From NCBI GenBank assembly GCA_039566865.1, contig CM076960.1, positions 13,492,501 to 13,556,500 of the forward strand: 64,000 nucleotides of DNA, in the 5' to 3' direction. Positions 32,220 through 43,144 of this stretch are shown here, in pieces; the stretch's first letter is position 1, and every line of letters starts with the position of its first letter. Both the position numbers and the translations under genes were made by a program. This stretch comes from Aurelia coerulea. Lineage: Eukaryota; Cnidaria; Scyphozoa; Semaeostomeae; Ulmaridae. The notes below the pieces were generated by a model. That model saw only the letters and a program-made list of their open reading frames with translations. It was not told the DNA's origin and ran no database searches.

Positions 32220-32280
32220 GAGCATGCACTGCAAAGCCAAGAAAGACAACAACCACAACCGTGTTGAAAAGCGCGCGCAT
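32220..32280 (-). CDS. Possible start of a secreted-peptide exon, cut by a MITE
   Basis: An ATG at 32280-32278 (minus) opens MRALFNTVVVVVFLGFAVHA, a textbook signal peptide. The frame runs into the TSD of the MITE at 31693-32219; beyond the MITE the same frame continues at 31692-31637 with HEHGHYLECELCVI, then meets GTGAGT, a possible donor. This would be a first exon of a small secreted, Cys-containing protein broken by the MITE. No downstream exon is identified and part of the donor region is repeat-derived, so this is tentative. Confidence 0.3.
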
Positions 32281-32752
32281 TCTATTTCCAAGAGCCAAGG
32301 CACAACTTTCCAGAAGTTGCCAGAACACTCACCCAACACTAGCAGACATTTCTCTACAAGATTTGATACCATATCGGTAAAGAAAACCCTTAACTCAAGG
32401 TAATAATATCTATTTATATGGCTAGCAAGTTGATGTTGTCATTTCATTATCGCTATCAACCAGAACTAACATGCATGCTTCCTAGGCCTATTATTCTCTC
32501 AATAATAAATTGATGGATTTAACCACCAACATGGTTTGGAATATGACAAAAACGGAAGAAACAAAGAAACTGAATAACTCAGCCTTCAGTATGTATCAAA
32601 TTGTGCATGAATAAAAATTAATAAAAACCATGCAAGGGAAAGGGAGGGGCACTTGTATTAATTAGTCTAAATATTTCCCCATAATATTAGTTTTAGTGGG
32701 ATGGGAATACTGGGTCTGGGACAAACATAAGCATATGAGACAGGCAGGGGGC

Positions 32753-32882
32753 CTACGTGGAATCTGGGTGCACCGTGCACCACAGATATGCGCCTAATCT
32801 TTTGTTCTATTGTTATTTCCATTGTTTTGATTAGGTCTGTGTGCCACAGATCTGTGGTGCACCATAAGCCGATTCCAGTCTG
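32753..32882. mobile_element. 130-bp MITE with ~10-bp TSD
   Basis: GGCAGGGGGC at 32743-32752 and 32883-32892 flanks a short element whose ends share TGGAATC / GATTCCA and an inner GTGCACCACAGAT / ATCTGTGGTGCAC pair. Non-coding. Confidence 0.65.
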
Positions 32883-33409
32883 GGCAGGGGGCTGAGAATT
32901 GAGATGGTAGCAGTCATCACCCCAATGTTGTAATATTTTTTAAATCAGTTTTTGGGCACATAATATCCACCCTTCATCGTGCTAAATTTGGCAAACAATC
33001 AATGGACTTGTTATTGAGAAGTCCCCCAACCCCCAGATCTTTCTTTCTGTAGACTCATGCAGTGGGATATGCTGCTAAAAAGGTTACCATCTTCAGGATA
33101 CCTACTCGCTACTCGCTACTAGAAGTCTGGGTACACTGCTTTGAGCTGTAGACTGCTTTGGGCTGCACACCCCAGGTACTGTACCTTTACTGTGGAAGAA
33201 CTACCCTGACGACTGCAGAGGGCGAAACAATTGTTTCCTTCCTGGGAACGGCAAAATTTTGTCCAAACTTCTTGCAAAAATGTTTTGATTGCATGTTGAT
33301 TTGATAGATTTAACCATCGTTGTCCGTGCAGGTTGTAGGTAGAATATAGCTAAGAAGGCTACGCTTGGTGAAATTGCACACATTCATAAACTAACAGCTT
33401 AAGGTTTAA

Positions 33410-33994
33410 AGAGCCACTGCTGACATAAGTGCTTTGCGCCTGTGCGAATCCCACAATGCATTGCTTCTTCGACTTTCTGGGTGTCTAAAAGTGTTTTTTG
33501 GCCTAGCATGTCAACATTATCGCGGATGTGGAAAGAAGCCTACCTCAATTCCACTGTTGCCTCCTCCATCATTATCTTCATCGCTTTCTTCCTGGACGGT
33601 CATGATGGGTGATCCGTAAATATGTGGATTATTTCCTGCCGTTCTTGTTGTTGTACGGTTTAGTCTGCCATATCGAACAGTTCAAATACGAAGTTTAGAT
33701 TACGTTAGAAAATGATGAGGCCATTTTGCCCTCCAGAGGACTGTATTTCAAATTAACATGATAAAACAGACGCTATAAGTGAAGAAAGGGCCTATACAAT
33801 TGTGGTTAATACGCGTTATAATCCGCTTGTGTTTTAGCAATGAAGTAAATACAGATCAATAAACAATAACAAGCGCAAACAAAACATTATTCAGTTCAGT
33901 GCATTTGATATTCGGCACAAATATTTGTTGCCATTGCTATTTACCTCCTTTCGATTTTCTAGGCGCGCAAAGCACCTATGTCAGCAGTGGCTCT
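33410..33994. mobile_element. TTAA-flanked MITE (585 bp)
   Basis: AGAGCCACTGCTGACATA.GTGCTTTGCGC at the left and its complement at the right, flanked by TTAA at 33406-33409 and 33995-33998. Non-coding; AG termini differ from the CCC-type piggyBac-like elements. Confidence 0.75.
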
Positions 33995-33998
33995 TTAA

Positions 33999-35033
33999 AC
34001 TCATCATAACATAAAACCAATGCTTAGATATTGCATACAAGATTTAGAAAGATTCGTTGGTAGGTATCTCAAAAATAGGCTTGGTAACTGTAGGTGAGCA
34101 ATGGAAATGCACATAACTTTCGCAATGAAAATGAGCAACCAAAATGATCATGTGAATCTGGTTGCCATTTCCTTCCTTGTTGGGGATACGAATTGTCAAA
34201 GTTCAAAGCAACGGTCATCCCCCAAAGAGGAAACCTGTGATCATGCGCAGAAAGCATGTTTGGTTTTGTGGAAAGGATGTGGGCGGATTAGCAAAGAGAC
34301 AAAGAGATTCTCGCGCATGGTAATAGGTTTCCCAGCTGTTGATCTGCTTTGAACTTTACCAGCATAACAAAAGGCTTAGACAAAAGGGGCAGTCCTTGGT
34401 ATCCTCAACAATTCCTTGGAACAAAAAGCACTACCTACTTGGCACAAAAGCAACTGAACAGTTTTGATGGCAGCAAAATATTCCCATTCTTTTCACAAAT
34501 ATCCTGCAGCCTAAAAATCTTTTAAAATTTTTTCCACACTTTGTCAGCCTCTGATGACTTCATGCTGCAGGCCAGGAGGTCAAAATCTGTGGGTGAAACA
34601 CGAAAGCAAACTTGGAGGTCATCACAAGGGCCCAGTGGCCTCACACTTGAAATGACTAGCCTGCATTCATTATTTTGCCGGCAATGCATTACTATGTCAA
34701 TGAAGTACAGCCAATTATCGTTATCAAATCGACAGAAATAACACCCAGTTATGCAAGAGTGTAATATGAAACAGAAATTGTATGATTAGCACATTCAGGG
34801 GGTTAACTCTACCCATGATGAAATTACAGGGAGATTTCTTTGGGAAAGCAAAAGTCACCTCCTTCCTTTCAGAATTTTTTAAACTGCTCAAAAATTTAGG
34901 ATTGATGGTACTGGAAAATGCAGTAGAAACCTGCATAAAAGAACCTAGGTTTTCTTGAGGCAGCCTGAAGTCCCCCCCCCCCTGTGTTATGAATTTTAAA
35001 TTCGATCACCACAGTACTCATTTCCTTTTGTAG
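33999..35033. other. Upstream of BTB gene B; no separate gene recognised
   Basis: Ends in TTTCCTTTTGTAG at 35021-35033, a splice acceptor 23 bp before the start codon, matching the arrangement of copy A. CATAAAAGAACCTAGGTTTTC near 34935 (cited in part) resembles the middle of the mariner-like MITE at 42186. Confidence 0.45.
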
Positions 35034-35056
35034 CTTGAACCTGACAAAAACTAAAG

Positions 35057-35605
35057 ATGAGCAGAGCTGAGCAAGACAACTACGACTGGCAGTCTGAGGC
35101 AGCCACGTTGTCTGGTAGCATCTCACACCTCTTCAACAATGAGTTAATGAGTGATTTCATCATCATTGTCAATGGCAAAAGAATTCCTGTACACAAGCTA
35201 ATTCTTGCCTCAAGGAGTGCGGTGTTTTACGCCATGTTTTACGGCCAAATGGCACATAATTCAGCAGAGCTAAAGTTAAATGACTGTGATAATGCTGACA
35301 TATTTTTAGAATTTCTCAGGTATTTTTATACAGATGATTGCACATTGAGCATGGACAATGTGTTCCACATTCTGAATGCATCCAAAAAATATCTATTGCC
35401 ATCCTTGACAAAGAAATGTTCTGATTTCTTAATAGGGATAAGAATGAAATTTTATATCCCAGTTAATTCGCGGAAGATGCTGCGAGCGTTTGTTTTTAAA
35501 GGTGTCCCACAACCTTGTTACGATTCGTTTGGCTATGATGTGCGTAACTGCACGTATCACTCAATTCTCAGCAGATTGTTCCAATTCACTTGTCTAATAA
35601 TTTAG
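35057..35605 (+). CDS. BTB-BACK-PHR copy B, 5' part: BTB domain, truncated
   Basis: The first 125 codons (35057-35431) differ from copy A by about four residues and hold the whole BTB domain from MSRAEQDNYDWQ to KKCSDFL. An insertion after TTCTTA then supplies 57 unrelated codons up to the stop at 35603-35605. If translated, this gives a 182-residue BTB-only protein lacking BACK and PHR. A BTB-only product could still dimerise or bind Cul3 without delivering a substrate (inference). Same 5' acceptor arrangement as copy A. Confidence 0.7.
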   Translation: MSRAEQDNYDWQSEAATLSGSISHLFNNELMSDFIIIVNGKRIPVHKLILASRSAVFYAMFYGQMAHNSAELKLNDCDNADIFLEFLRYFYTDDCTLSMDNVFHILNASKKYLLPSLTKKCSDFLIGIRMKFYIPVNSRKMLRAFVFKGVPQPCYDSFGYDVRNCTYHSILSRLFQFTCLII

Positions 35606-36278
35606 CCTGCTGCGAGCATCGTGTCTTGTTGTTTTTTTTTGCGATCGTAAATTGTTTTAACAATCAGTTTTGGGCTCGGCGCTTCGTAACTTGTGCATTG
35701 TTACTTGCGTAAAACACGTATTATTCAATTCCCAGAAGTTTGTTTATTCACTTTTCAAACGAGTTGAAACACTGATTTTATTGTTTTGCAAAAGAATACT
35801 TTTATGTGCAGCGTAGAAACAGGTATGCGCTTTGTAGACAATAGGTCGGGAAATCTTTCGATTTAGTTCTTGCATCTGTTTAAAACCAAAAATTCTGACA
35901 CGTTGCGTTCGTATTTGGATGCGGAGAGCAGAGCAAGAAGGTGAAACTCTGATGTTTTGGCTTGGCAAATTTTCTTTTTCGCCCACCCACCCACAACCTA
36001 AAATTTTACCACAACTCTCTTTTCATGATAGAGATTTCTGTCTTTGTCATGGACATTAAGTGCACTGGTTTGTGGAGAAAATTCTGAATATTTTTTCTCT
36101 AACCCCCAACTATTTCGGTTGCTGCGGGAGTGCACATTTTGGCCAGTGCATTTGAAATCCCAAACTTAGGCCCCTATGATGAGAGAACACTGCCATTGGT
36201 TTTTGGTGACTGGCAAATTTTATATTTGTGATTGTTCTCAGCTCTGAGGGGCCACATTATTTTTCTCTGAAGCAAGAA
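35432..36278. mobile_element. 847-bp insertion splitting BTB gene B
   Basis: Copy A is continuous here, while copy B leaves homology at TTA (35429-35431) and resumes at TTA (36279-36281), giving a 3-bp (or TA) duplication. The insert lacks GT..AG borders at the breakpoints, so it is not a canonical intron, and an in-frame TAA precedes the downstream half. Clear terminal inverted repeats are not visible. Unidentified. Confidence 0.65.
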
Positions 36279-36282
36279 TTAA

Positions 36283-37215
36283 AAAGAAAATATCAATACA
36301 GAGAATGCCTTGATTGCTCTGAGACAAAGTTTGTTCTTTGAAGAGAAGAATGTTGTTGAGAAATGTCTGAAGGCAATAGGCAGGCATGCTGTTCAGATTG
36401 TTGCACAGAGGGCGTTCTTGGAGCTAGATAAGGCAACACTCGTGGAAATTTTAAAGTGTGATGATCTAGTCATTCCAGAAATTGATCTGTTCCTCGCTGC
36501 AGAAAAATGGAGTACACATAAATTGATTGAAGATGGACGTGAAATTTGTCCAGAATCAAAGAGAGAGGTTTTGGGTGATGCTCTTTATCTGCTCCGATTT
36601 CCTACAATGCTATCAAAAGAGTTTTGTAAGCATTGCTTGTATTCAGGGTTATTGGCACAACAGGAGTCAAATGACCTACTTCACATCCTATGCTTGGATA
36701 AAGAAGATCAAAATGATGGTGTCTTTGATCGCATTCCATTTCCTAAAGAGCCAAGGAAGAAAAACAAGATAGTGCAAATTGACCGTTTATCATCAGGTAG
36801 AGTGAGGGCATGTAGAGCGAGAGCGAATGGAGCTGTTGATTTCACTGTCAACAGGACAGCATGGCTGTTAGGGTTCTCTGTATTTGGCAGTCCATCTACG
36901 ACTCAAGTAACTGATGTCATAATAATAAAAGATCATGATAAAGGCAGAATAGGATTGAGACCGAGATTTACAATTGGACCTAGCGGAAGTGCTTACCTTC
37001 TTTACGTGAAACTTTCACCAAAAATTAAAATACGGTCCAAAGAAAAAACAAATCTGAGTATTCGCATGAATGGCACAGCAACAAATTATGGCAGTTATTC
37101 ATGCACAGAATATGGGAGTGATGGTCTTGTCTGCAATTTCATTGGGGCTACCAATGGAGAAACAGAAGGCAATGCAATTCAAGGACAGTTTCCAAATTTT
37201 GTATTCCAGATTTAA
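36283..37215 (+). pseudogene. BTB-BACK-PHR copy B, 3' part: BACK and PHR
   Basis: Open for about 310 codons from the copy A-equivalent ENIN to the end (..FPNFVFQI). BACK is close to copy A (RAFLELDKATLVEILKCDDL identical) but the PHR part is much more divergent (FTVNRTAWLLGFSVFG, then little identity until CTEYGSDGLVCNF). No usable ATG for the first ~90 codons and a TAA directly upstream, so it is separated from its BTB domain. The lack of internal stops suggests the split is recent or the half is still used in some transcript. Confidence 0.65.
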
Positions 37216-39894
37216 TGCAACTCATTTGATACCCTGATACCAGATGTATCAGATGTAAATTGAAGAAAACAGGTCACTTTTAAAATTTCATTTAGGAGGA
37301 ACCATGAGCAACAGGACACTAGGTTTGCACACTAAGTGTGAAAGCCATATCAGTAGTGAGCCTACAGAGCAGAAACTGCATAAAATGATAGGATCAAGCA
37401 ATCTCACATGAGGAAGTGTTTGGATATTTAAGCTCATTAACATGATAACTCAAGAGTTTGAGGTTACTGTACCCCTTTAGTGACCACTCTCGATGTTTTC
37501 TCTCTTGATTACCACACATGCGACATAACGCCTATATAAACAATACATCATTTGATTTGTCATTAAATAGGGAGCATTTATAAGCCCAAAAGAATACAAA
37601 TATCCAACAATTGTGCGTCATACACTCAAAATGCAAAAATTGGACCTTCCCTCCTATAACCTCCCTGTACCCCCAGATAAGCTTCTATAAATCTCAATGA
37701 GATTTTTGCATTCTTAATACATTAATCTAGCAAACTGTGTCTCAAATTTCCCTTGCGTGTCTCAGCTTCAGAATTATTAATAACACAATTTTGTCCTTCG
37801 CTCCCTGGCCTCGTTTTGAGATTCATTCAAGCGTAAAATTTGGACCGTGCAATTTTTCTCAAAAGTGAGAAGCAGTTTGGTCCCCCTATGCTTTTTCTCT
37901 CTGTCTGCCAAATCTCAGCCAATAACGTCAAGCCGTTGGGTGCTGTATGAATACCCATTGGTTGCTGAAAATTTGATTTTGAGAAAAGGGCTGCAATAGT
38001 TTCTTAGCGTGTAACTCCCCTGTTGTGAATGGTTAACATTAATCTGGTCACAAGAGTAAACAAAGTAATCCTTTTTGTATTTAACGCAGGGTTTATAATT
38101 GTGTAATTGGTGTCAAAGCCGCAAAATCCATTCAACAAGGAAATCAAGGGCACTTGAAACCTTTAACCTTTAGTGAGCAAATTTTCTTCCTCGTGTAAAC
38201 AGCATTTTCCTAACTGGGAAGAACTTGCTTTCAATAGCTTATAATATAGACTAATTCATTGAAAAATAAAGTAAAATAATAATAATAATAATATAATAAT
38301 ACAATTTGTTTACAGTTGGCTAGAGAGATAGCTGATGCTAATAAAGGCCAACTCTACCCTATTTACAATGTCTGAAATTAAGCTATATTATACAAATGCG
38401 GCAGTTACATCCGGATCCCTTCCAACTTCTGATTTTAATTTTGAATTCATCATCGCTTTTCGCAGCTTTATATTGGTTTGGAAGCCGATTCCAAACCATG
38501 CCACCCCTATACGAAAGAGACTCGTTTCCATATTTATTGGTCCTGGTTTTAGGAAGTTGGAGGAGATCAGGAGATCGTTTATTCTTAAGTTATATGGAAG
38601 CATTTTTCTATTGAAGAACTTCCACAGAAAGGAGGGGTTTCCAGAAGTAATTCATTTGTATACCTCTAGCATAAGTTTTTGCAAATTTTTTACATGTATT
38701 GTGATTTCCCCGTTCTTGTGTAAGAGTTCTTCAAAACTGGAGTCAAAATCATTTAGCAGCACTCCTTGAAACTGTCAGAAATTGTAGGTAGATCTGTGTG
38801 CTATCGTCCTGCTGCGGTACAGTATAACCTGAAGCCCCTAGGAAGAAAATATCAAGTGTTGCCTAATTTCTGGATTGCAAAGAGCTAGGAGGGCTCAAAG
38901 TTTTGAATTTTCACACATATGCGCACAGTTTCTATTATGTCTAGTAGGCTACATTATCGGTGGTTTGCTAATTTTAGATTTTTTCAGTTGTCATTGTCAT
39001 CATCATTGCTCAAGAATATGTCTATTTAGTGAACTTTATACTTCATTTACATTTATCATTACATCTATCATTTACACTTTCTGTCCATAAAGACATAGCG
39101 CGGAAATCTCCAACTATGTTTATTTTGTGTCATTTCTTCATGTTCTTTTCTTCCACTGTGTTGAAACTGCCATCCCTGTTTTTTTACTACTGTCTTAAAT
39201 TCAAATTTCTCCAGATCTTTTTCTATTTGTTTATTTTTGTCCACCCCTTTGTTTTTACAAGGATTTTTCGCTTTTTTCAGTGATTTTCTTGCCGATGTAT
39301 CTTCTGGCAGTCTTAATAAGTAGTGAGCCTCCTTAGGTGTAGATCCACCTTAAACGCATGCACACTACACACTGATACACACATGGCGTCCTATCGCTCA
39401 TGGAGGCACCAAGGCACTCAAAATTAAAAAATCATTCATCTCCTCTATGAGCCTTTGTTGCATCCTAGCCACAATAATATTCTAGTTGAATAACAAGCTG
39501 GCAATATTTGTCAAATGAAATAAAGAACAAAATCAATCAATCTCTATTCCAAGTCTACCGACAATGCTGCCTTGCTACTGCGAGGGTGAAACAAAATTTG
39601 CTGTAAACGACCTACTGCATTGTGAGCACGCAATTATGAAACGTCAAAGGCACATTGGCACAATGGACCTGGCCCAGTAGTGGAACAAAAATTCCCGTTT
39701 TTGGCCCACTAGTTTGGGCCCTTTTCGTTCAACTTATTTTGTCGTTTTACCCCTTTAGTGCAATTGAGAGACATGGTCATTCCGCCTTAGGTGCACCTTT
39801 CTGTTTGAGCATTCTAGACGTATTAGATAGACCTTGCGGTACAATTTATAGAGGGGTCATCCTTGGGTCTTCCATTCTCCAACACTGGCAGAAA
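37216..39894. other. No gene recognised
   Basis: Begins with the likely 3' UTR of copy B. An AAT microsatellite lies at 38277-38302. The longest open frame (38335-38769 plus, 144 codons) is not similar to anything I know, and its minus-strand shadow is equally open; I treat it as chance. 39000-39290 is T-rich on the plus strand. Confidence 0.4.
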
Positions 39895-39985
39895 GTGCTG
39901 TGGCGCAGTGGTGCAGTCAGAACATTCAGGCGGACAGGGCTCGATCCCACATAGGGCCTCACCACTTGAACGTCATGACAATAAC

Positions 39986-40015
<30 letters not shown>
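39895..40015 (+). mobile_element. tRNA-derived SINE
   Basis: Box A TGGCGCAGTGG (39901-39911) and box B GGGCTCGATCCC (39937-39948) are spaced as in a tRNA head; then a short body and an (AAT)n tail at 39980-40015. RNA polymerase III promoter elements are therefore internal. Confidence 0.65.
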
Positions 40016-40016
<1 letters not shown>

Positions 40017-40121
40017 CCATATTTATAGAGGTAAACTTGTTCAGCAAAATGGATTTGCTGCTATCAACCAAGGACCTGTCAACCTAAAATACCTAAATAT
40101 AAAAGTTACCTCTAGTTTTAA

Positions 40122-40440
40122 AGGGTCTGTTTCATCCAGCATACCTTGCACGTGCCGTCTCTTGCTTGGCCTGTGCTGTCGCCATTTTCATGGGCCACGA
40201 AAATGGTGACAACAAAGGACAACCAAGAGAAGGCACGTGCAATAAGCAATTGCAAACTTCTCCCTAACCGATTTTAAGCATATCTAAGTAACAGAAACCA
40301 AAATTTTTCGCTCGCTTCGCTCGCATGTTTACAAAGTTTTTATCTTTCTATCAATGAGCTTCACAGTTATTGGATCACTTATATGAAAGATGTTTGAGGA
40401 AATCCTCATCAAGAATGGCATGCTGGATGAAACAGACCCT
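40122..40440. mobile_element. TTAA-flanked MITE (319 bp)
   Basis: AGGGTCTGTTTCATCCAGCA at the left, exact complement at the right (TGCTGGATGAAACAGACCCT), flanked by TTAA at 40118-40121 and 40441-40444. Interior contains GCTCGCTTCGCTCGC near 40313. Non-coding. Confidence 0.82.
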
Positions 40441-40444
40441 TTAA

Positions 40445-41739
40445 AACAAGGGCCCCAGCAAATAGTCCTTCGTTTTTTGTACTTTAAAGCTGGTGCTGTG
40501 GTTATGATAACGGACCAATGGGCACCTCAGGCCTGCAGGATATCTCAATCTAAATGAATATAAAGTACATTGATTTGATTAGAAAGTACAAATTCCAATA
40601 TGCAGCCATTCTAGACTTTGCAATACATCACGGAGTATTTATTTGACCCTTATTATCACAATGTAAATAGAAAAATTTTGTATCAGTAACCTGATTGATT
40701 TTAAGTGATTTCTAAACCTGTTACTGTTTTGAGGGTGACATGCTACCCATATCAAATTGGAAGTTAGTTGATGGAGATAAACGGAGGTAATCTATAAATA
40801 GGATAAAGAAACGCCTACGCGCGCTATTGTTCCTCTAGCTAAATAAGAGAAACGCACGTATCGAAAATTTTAGACTTGCATATGCAGCCCTTGGGTTGGC
40901 TATTTATCTCCGTTAACTAACTTTAACAAACTGATGTTTTCATATACTCGTATGCATACATGTATTTTTTTATAAGAAACAAAAGAATTTTGGCCAGTAC
41001 TGAAAGTTTCTTAAAATTATCAGATTTGGAGTACTCAAGAGTTTCTTGCGAACTTCTTAGAGGTTCCATAACAATCTTCATGTTCACTACATGCTTAGAC
41101 ATTACTCAAGTACCTTACGAGTATATGATGCAGGAAACAAATGAAAGTAAAGTAAAAATATGTCAAGAATTTCCCTATTATCAAAGTAAATAGTTTCTTA
41201 ACTTATATTTTCCAAATACTGGAGTTTTTTCATTTTTTGGCGATCTGAGAGTTGAGTTTCTTATGGGCAGTTTCTTATAAAAAATACATGCATCGTGATT
41301 TGAATACAGTGAGATAATTATTTTGTACAGTTATGTAATGTTTGTCATATAGAATGAATGTGTTTATGTTTGGTTATATTACATTAAAATTTTATAACAA
41401 TCTTGACTTTCATGAAAAACTCTGATTCTTTTTAGCCATGCGGCAATCTTGGTTGCCAAGGAACCTAGGAGTTGCATGATTTTACTTGATACAATCTTGA
41501 GCTGATGGAAGGAAGCGTCAGGGTGATATAGGAGGAGCCACAACTCTATTTCAAATATTTTTAGCGCAGTGGATCAAGATCCTCAAGAAAGCTATCAGCC
41601 ACATCAAATAATGGCTGCAATTTCAGAAAAATGTTTGATAAGCTTTCATGCTACCTAAAACTATTAAATGCATTTCAAAAACTGCCAATATTTCCATAGC
41701 CAACATGTAAAAGAATATCCACATCACATAAGCGACACC
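40445..41739. other. No gene recognised; one small inverted-repeat element
   Basis: AAGTTAGTTGATGGAGATAAA at 40761 (cited in part) pairs with TTTATCTCCGTTAACTAACTT near 40923, outlining a ~163-bp MITE. The remainder is AT-rich with short chance frames. Confidence 0.4.
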
Positions 41740-41894
41740 ATAGGCGTAGGAGACAGGAGGCTGGGCCCCCAACGTCAGAAAAATTTGCAAAAGTCAGCCA
41801 TATTCAGGCAGAAATCTGCCTCAAGTCGGGCAAAATTTTCTCAAACAATGGATTTTTTGCTGTGCAGCCCCTCAAATCCCTCCTACGCCCATGA
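41740..41894. mobile_element. Short hAT-like MITE
   Basis: Ends ATAGGCGTAGGAG and CCTCCTACGCCCAT; flanking GCGACACC (41732) and GTGACACT (41895) look like a decayed 8-bp duplication. Non-coding. Confidence 0.55.
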
Positions 41895-42185
41895 GTGACA
41901 CTACCCCTGTAGCGGAACTACTCAAGTGACCCTCTCTCTGTGAGGAAGGTATCAGTTAGATGTGTTGAGGAAAACAAAACACTTTGATTTTAATAGAAGT
42001 CTCTGTTTGTGATTTAAATGTATGAAAAGAAAAATTGTGGGGAATACTGGGAAAATATTGGGTGAAATATTGAAATAGACCCTTTTAGACCTAATACAGT
42101 AAAAACCCATATAAAAGAGCCCTGTGATTTTCTGTAACAGGCTAAAAAGTTGATGTATGTAGCGCAACCTACAAATGACAAAATA

Positions 42186-42345
42186 CAGTAAAAATCCGCT
42201 TATAAGAACCTTGTCGATTAAGAAACTTCAGGCTAAAATTCACACATTTTCAATTGTTTTATAAGAACCTATCCATTGTATTCACTGTTTAAGAACCCAG
42301 GCTGATTTGAAAAATAGTAGGTTCTTATACACCAGGTTTTTACTG
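42186..42345. mobile_element. Mariner-like MITE (160 bp)
   Basis: Ends CAGTAAAAATCCGCTTATAA and GGTGTATAAGAACCT-type inverted repeats, flanked by TA at 42184-42185 and 42346-42347. A related left half lies at about 42093 (ACAGTAAAAACCCATATAAA). Confidence 0.65.
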
Positions 42346-42867
42346 TAGCCAGATCAGTTGCACATGGATTTGTGATGCCAAAAACATCACCTGATTACAA
42401 GTGATACAATTAATGTGAACAAATTGTGTATTTCCATTTTCCTTTCTCAAGTGTATATATTTCATTTGCGTCATTTATTTTAAGTGGGCTGAAAGGATTT
42501 TTAGCTATTGAAAGTTAATTTATACCCACTTATGCATGCCGCACCCTGGCATGGGACCCCTATAGTTTAGCGTCCCTTCCAAAGGGCCGCAAAGTGAGTT
42601 GCAAGGTCAGGCCTCCGAGAGGTCACCCATCTGGAGTTCGATCTCACTTGACTGAGCTTAACTTCAGTTACCTGATGGAAACTGCATGTATTTATATCAA
42701 TGTAACCACATTGCCTGGGGCTTGCCTTATGTGGCAGATTTCATGATGTATTTTGATTTCATGTGCAGTTATAGCCAAATAAAATGATGAAAGGAAATCA
42801 TGGAGTGACACAAATACAGTCATGTGAGCACTTTGAATGAAGGAGAGCTACAGTTCTTTGAATGAAG

Positions 42868-43144
42868 GAGAGGTTCCTCAAGGATTCGTCTTAGGCCCTA
42901 TTCTTTTCAACTTCTATATCAATGACCTGTTTCATTTCATCAAAGAAGCATCTCTTGTCAATTACACAAGATGAAAATTGCTCTAACTTACTTTTCTAAT
43001 AGTCTTCCACAACTAATTGATGTGTTAGAAAAGGAGGCATGCATTGCTCTCACATAGCTCGATCGAAATGAAATGATCGCTAACCCAGAAAAATTCCACG
43101 CACTTCTCGTAAAAAAAGATCAATCACAATCGGACACTACTGTC
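42868..43144 (+). pseudogene. LINE Y, left piece (reverse transcriptase fragment)
   Basis: Decayed RT segment: EVPQGFVLGPILFNFYINDL followed, with frame breaks and a damaged catalytic region, by NPEKFHALLVKKDQS. Interrupted at 43145 by another LINE; continues at 45462. Confidence 0.75.

Noticed and set aside
32123..32380. Plus-strand 85-codon frame across the MITE end
   Set aside because: It runs out of the transposon into flank with no domain; the minus-strand reading explains the open frame better.
35432..36278. Intron in BTB gene B
   Set aside because: No GT..AG at the breakpoints, and the stop codon directly before the downstream half cannot be avoided with a good acceptor.
38335..38769. 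144-codon open frame on the plus strand
   Set aside because: No recognisable domain, opposite strand equally open, AT-rich; treated as chance.
42541..42660. tRNA-like GGAGTTCGATCTC string suggesting a second SINE
   Set aside because: No clear box A at the right distance and no tail; too weak.
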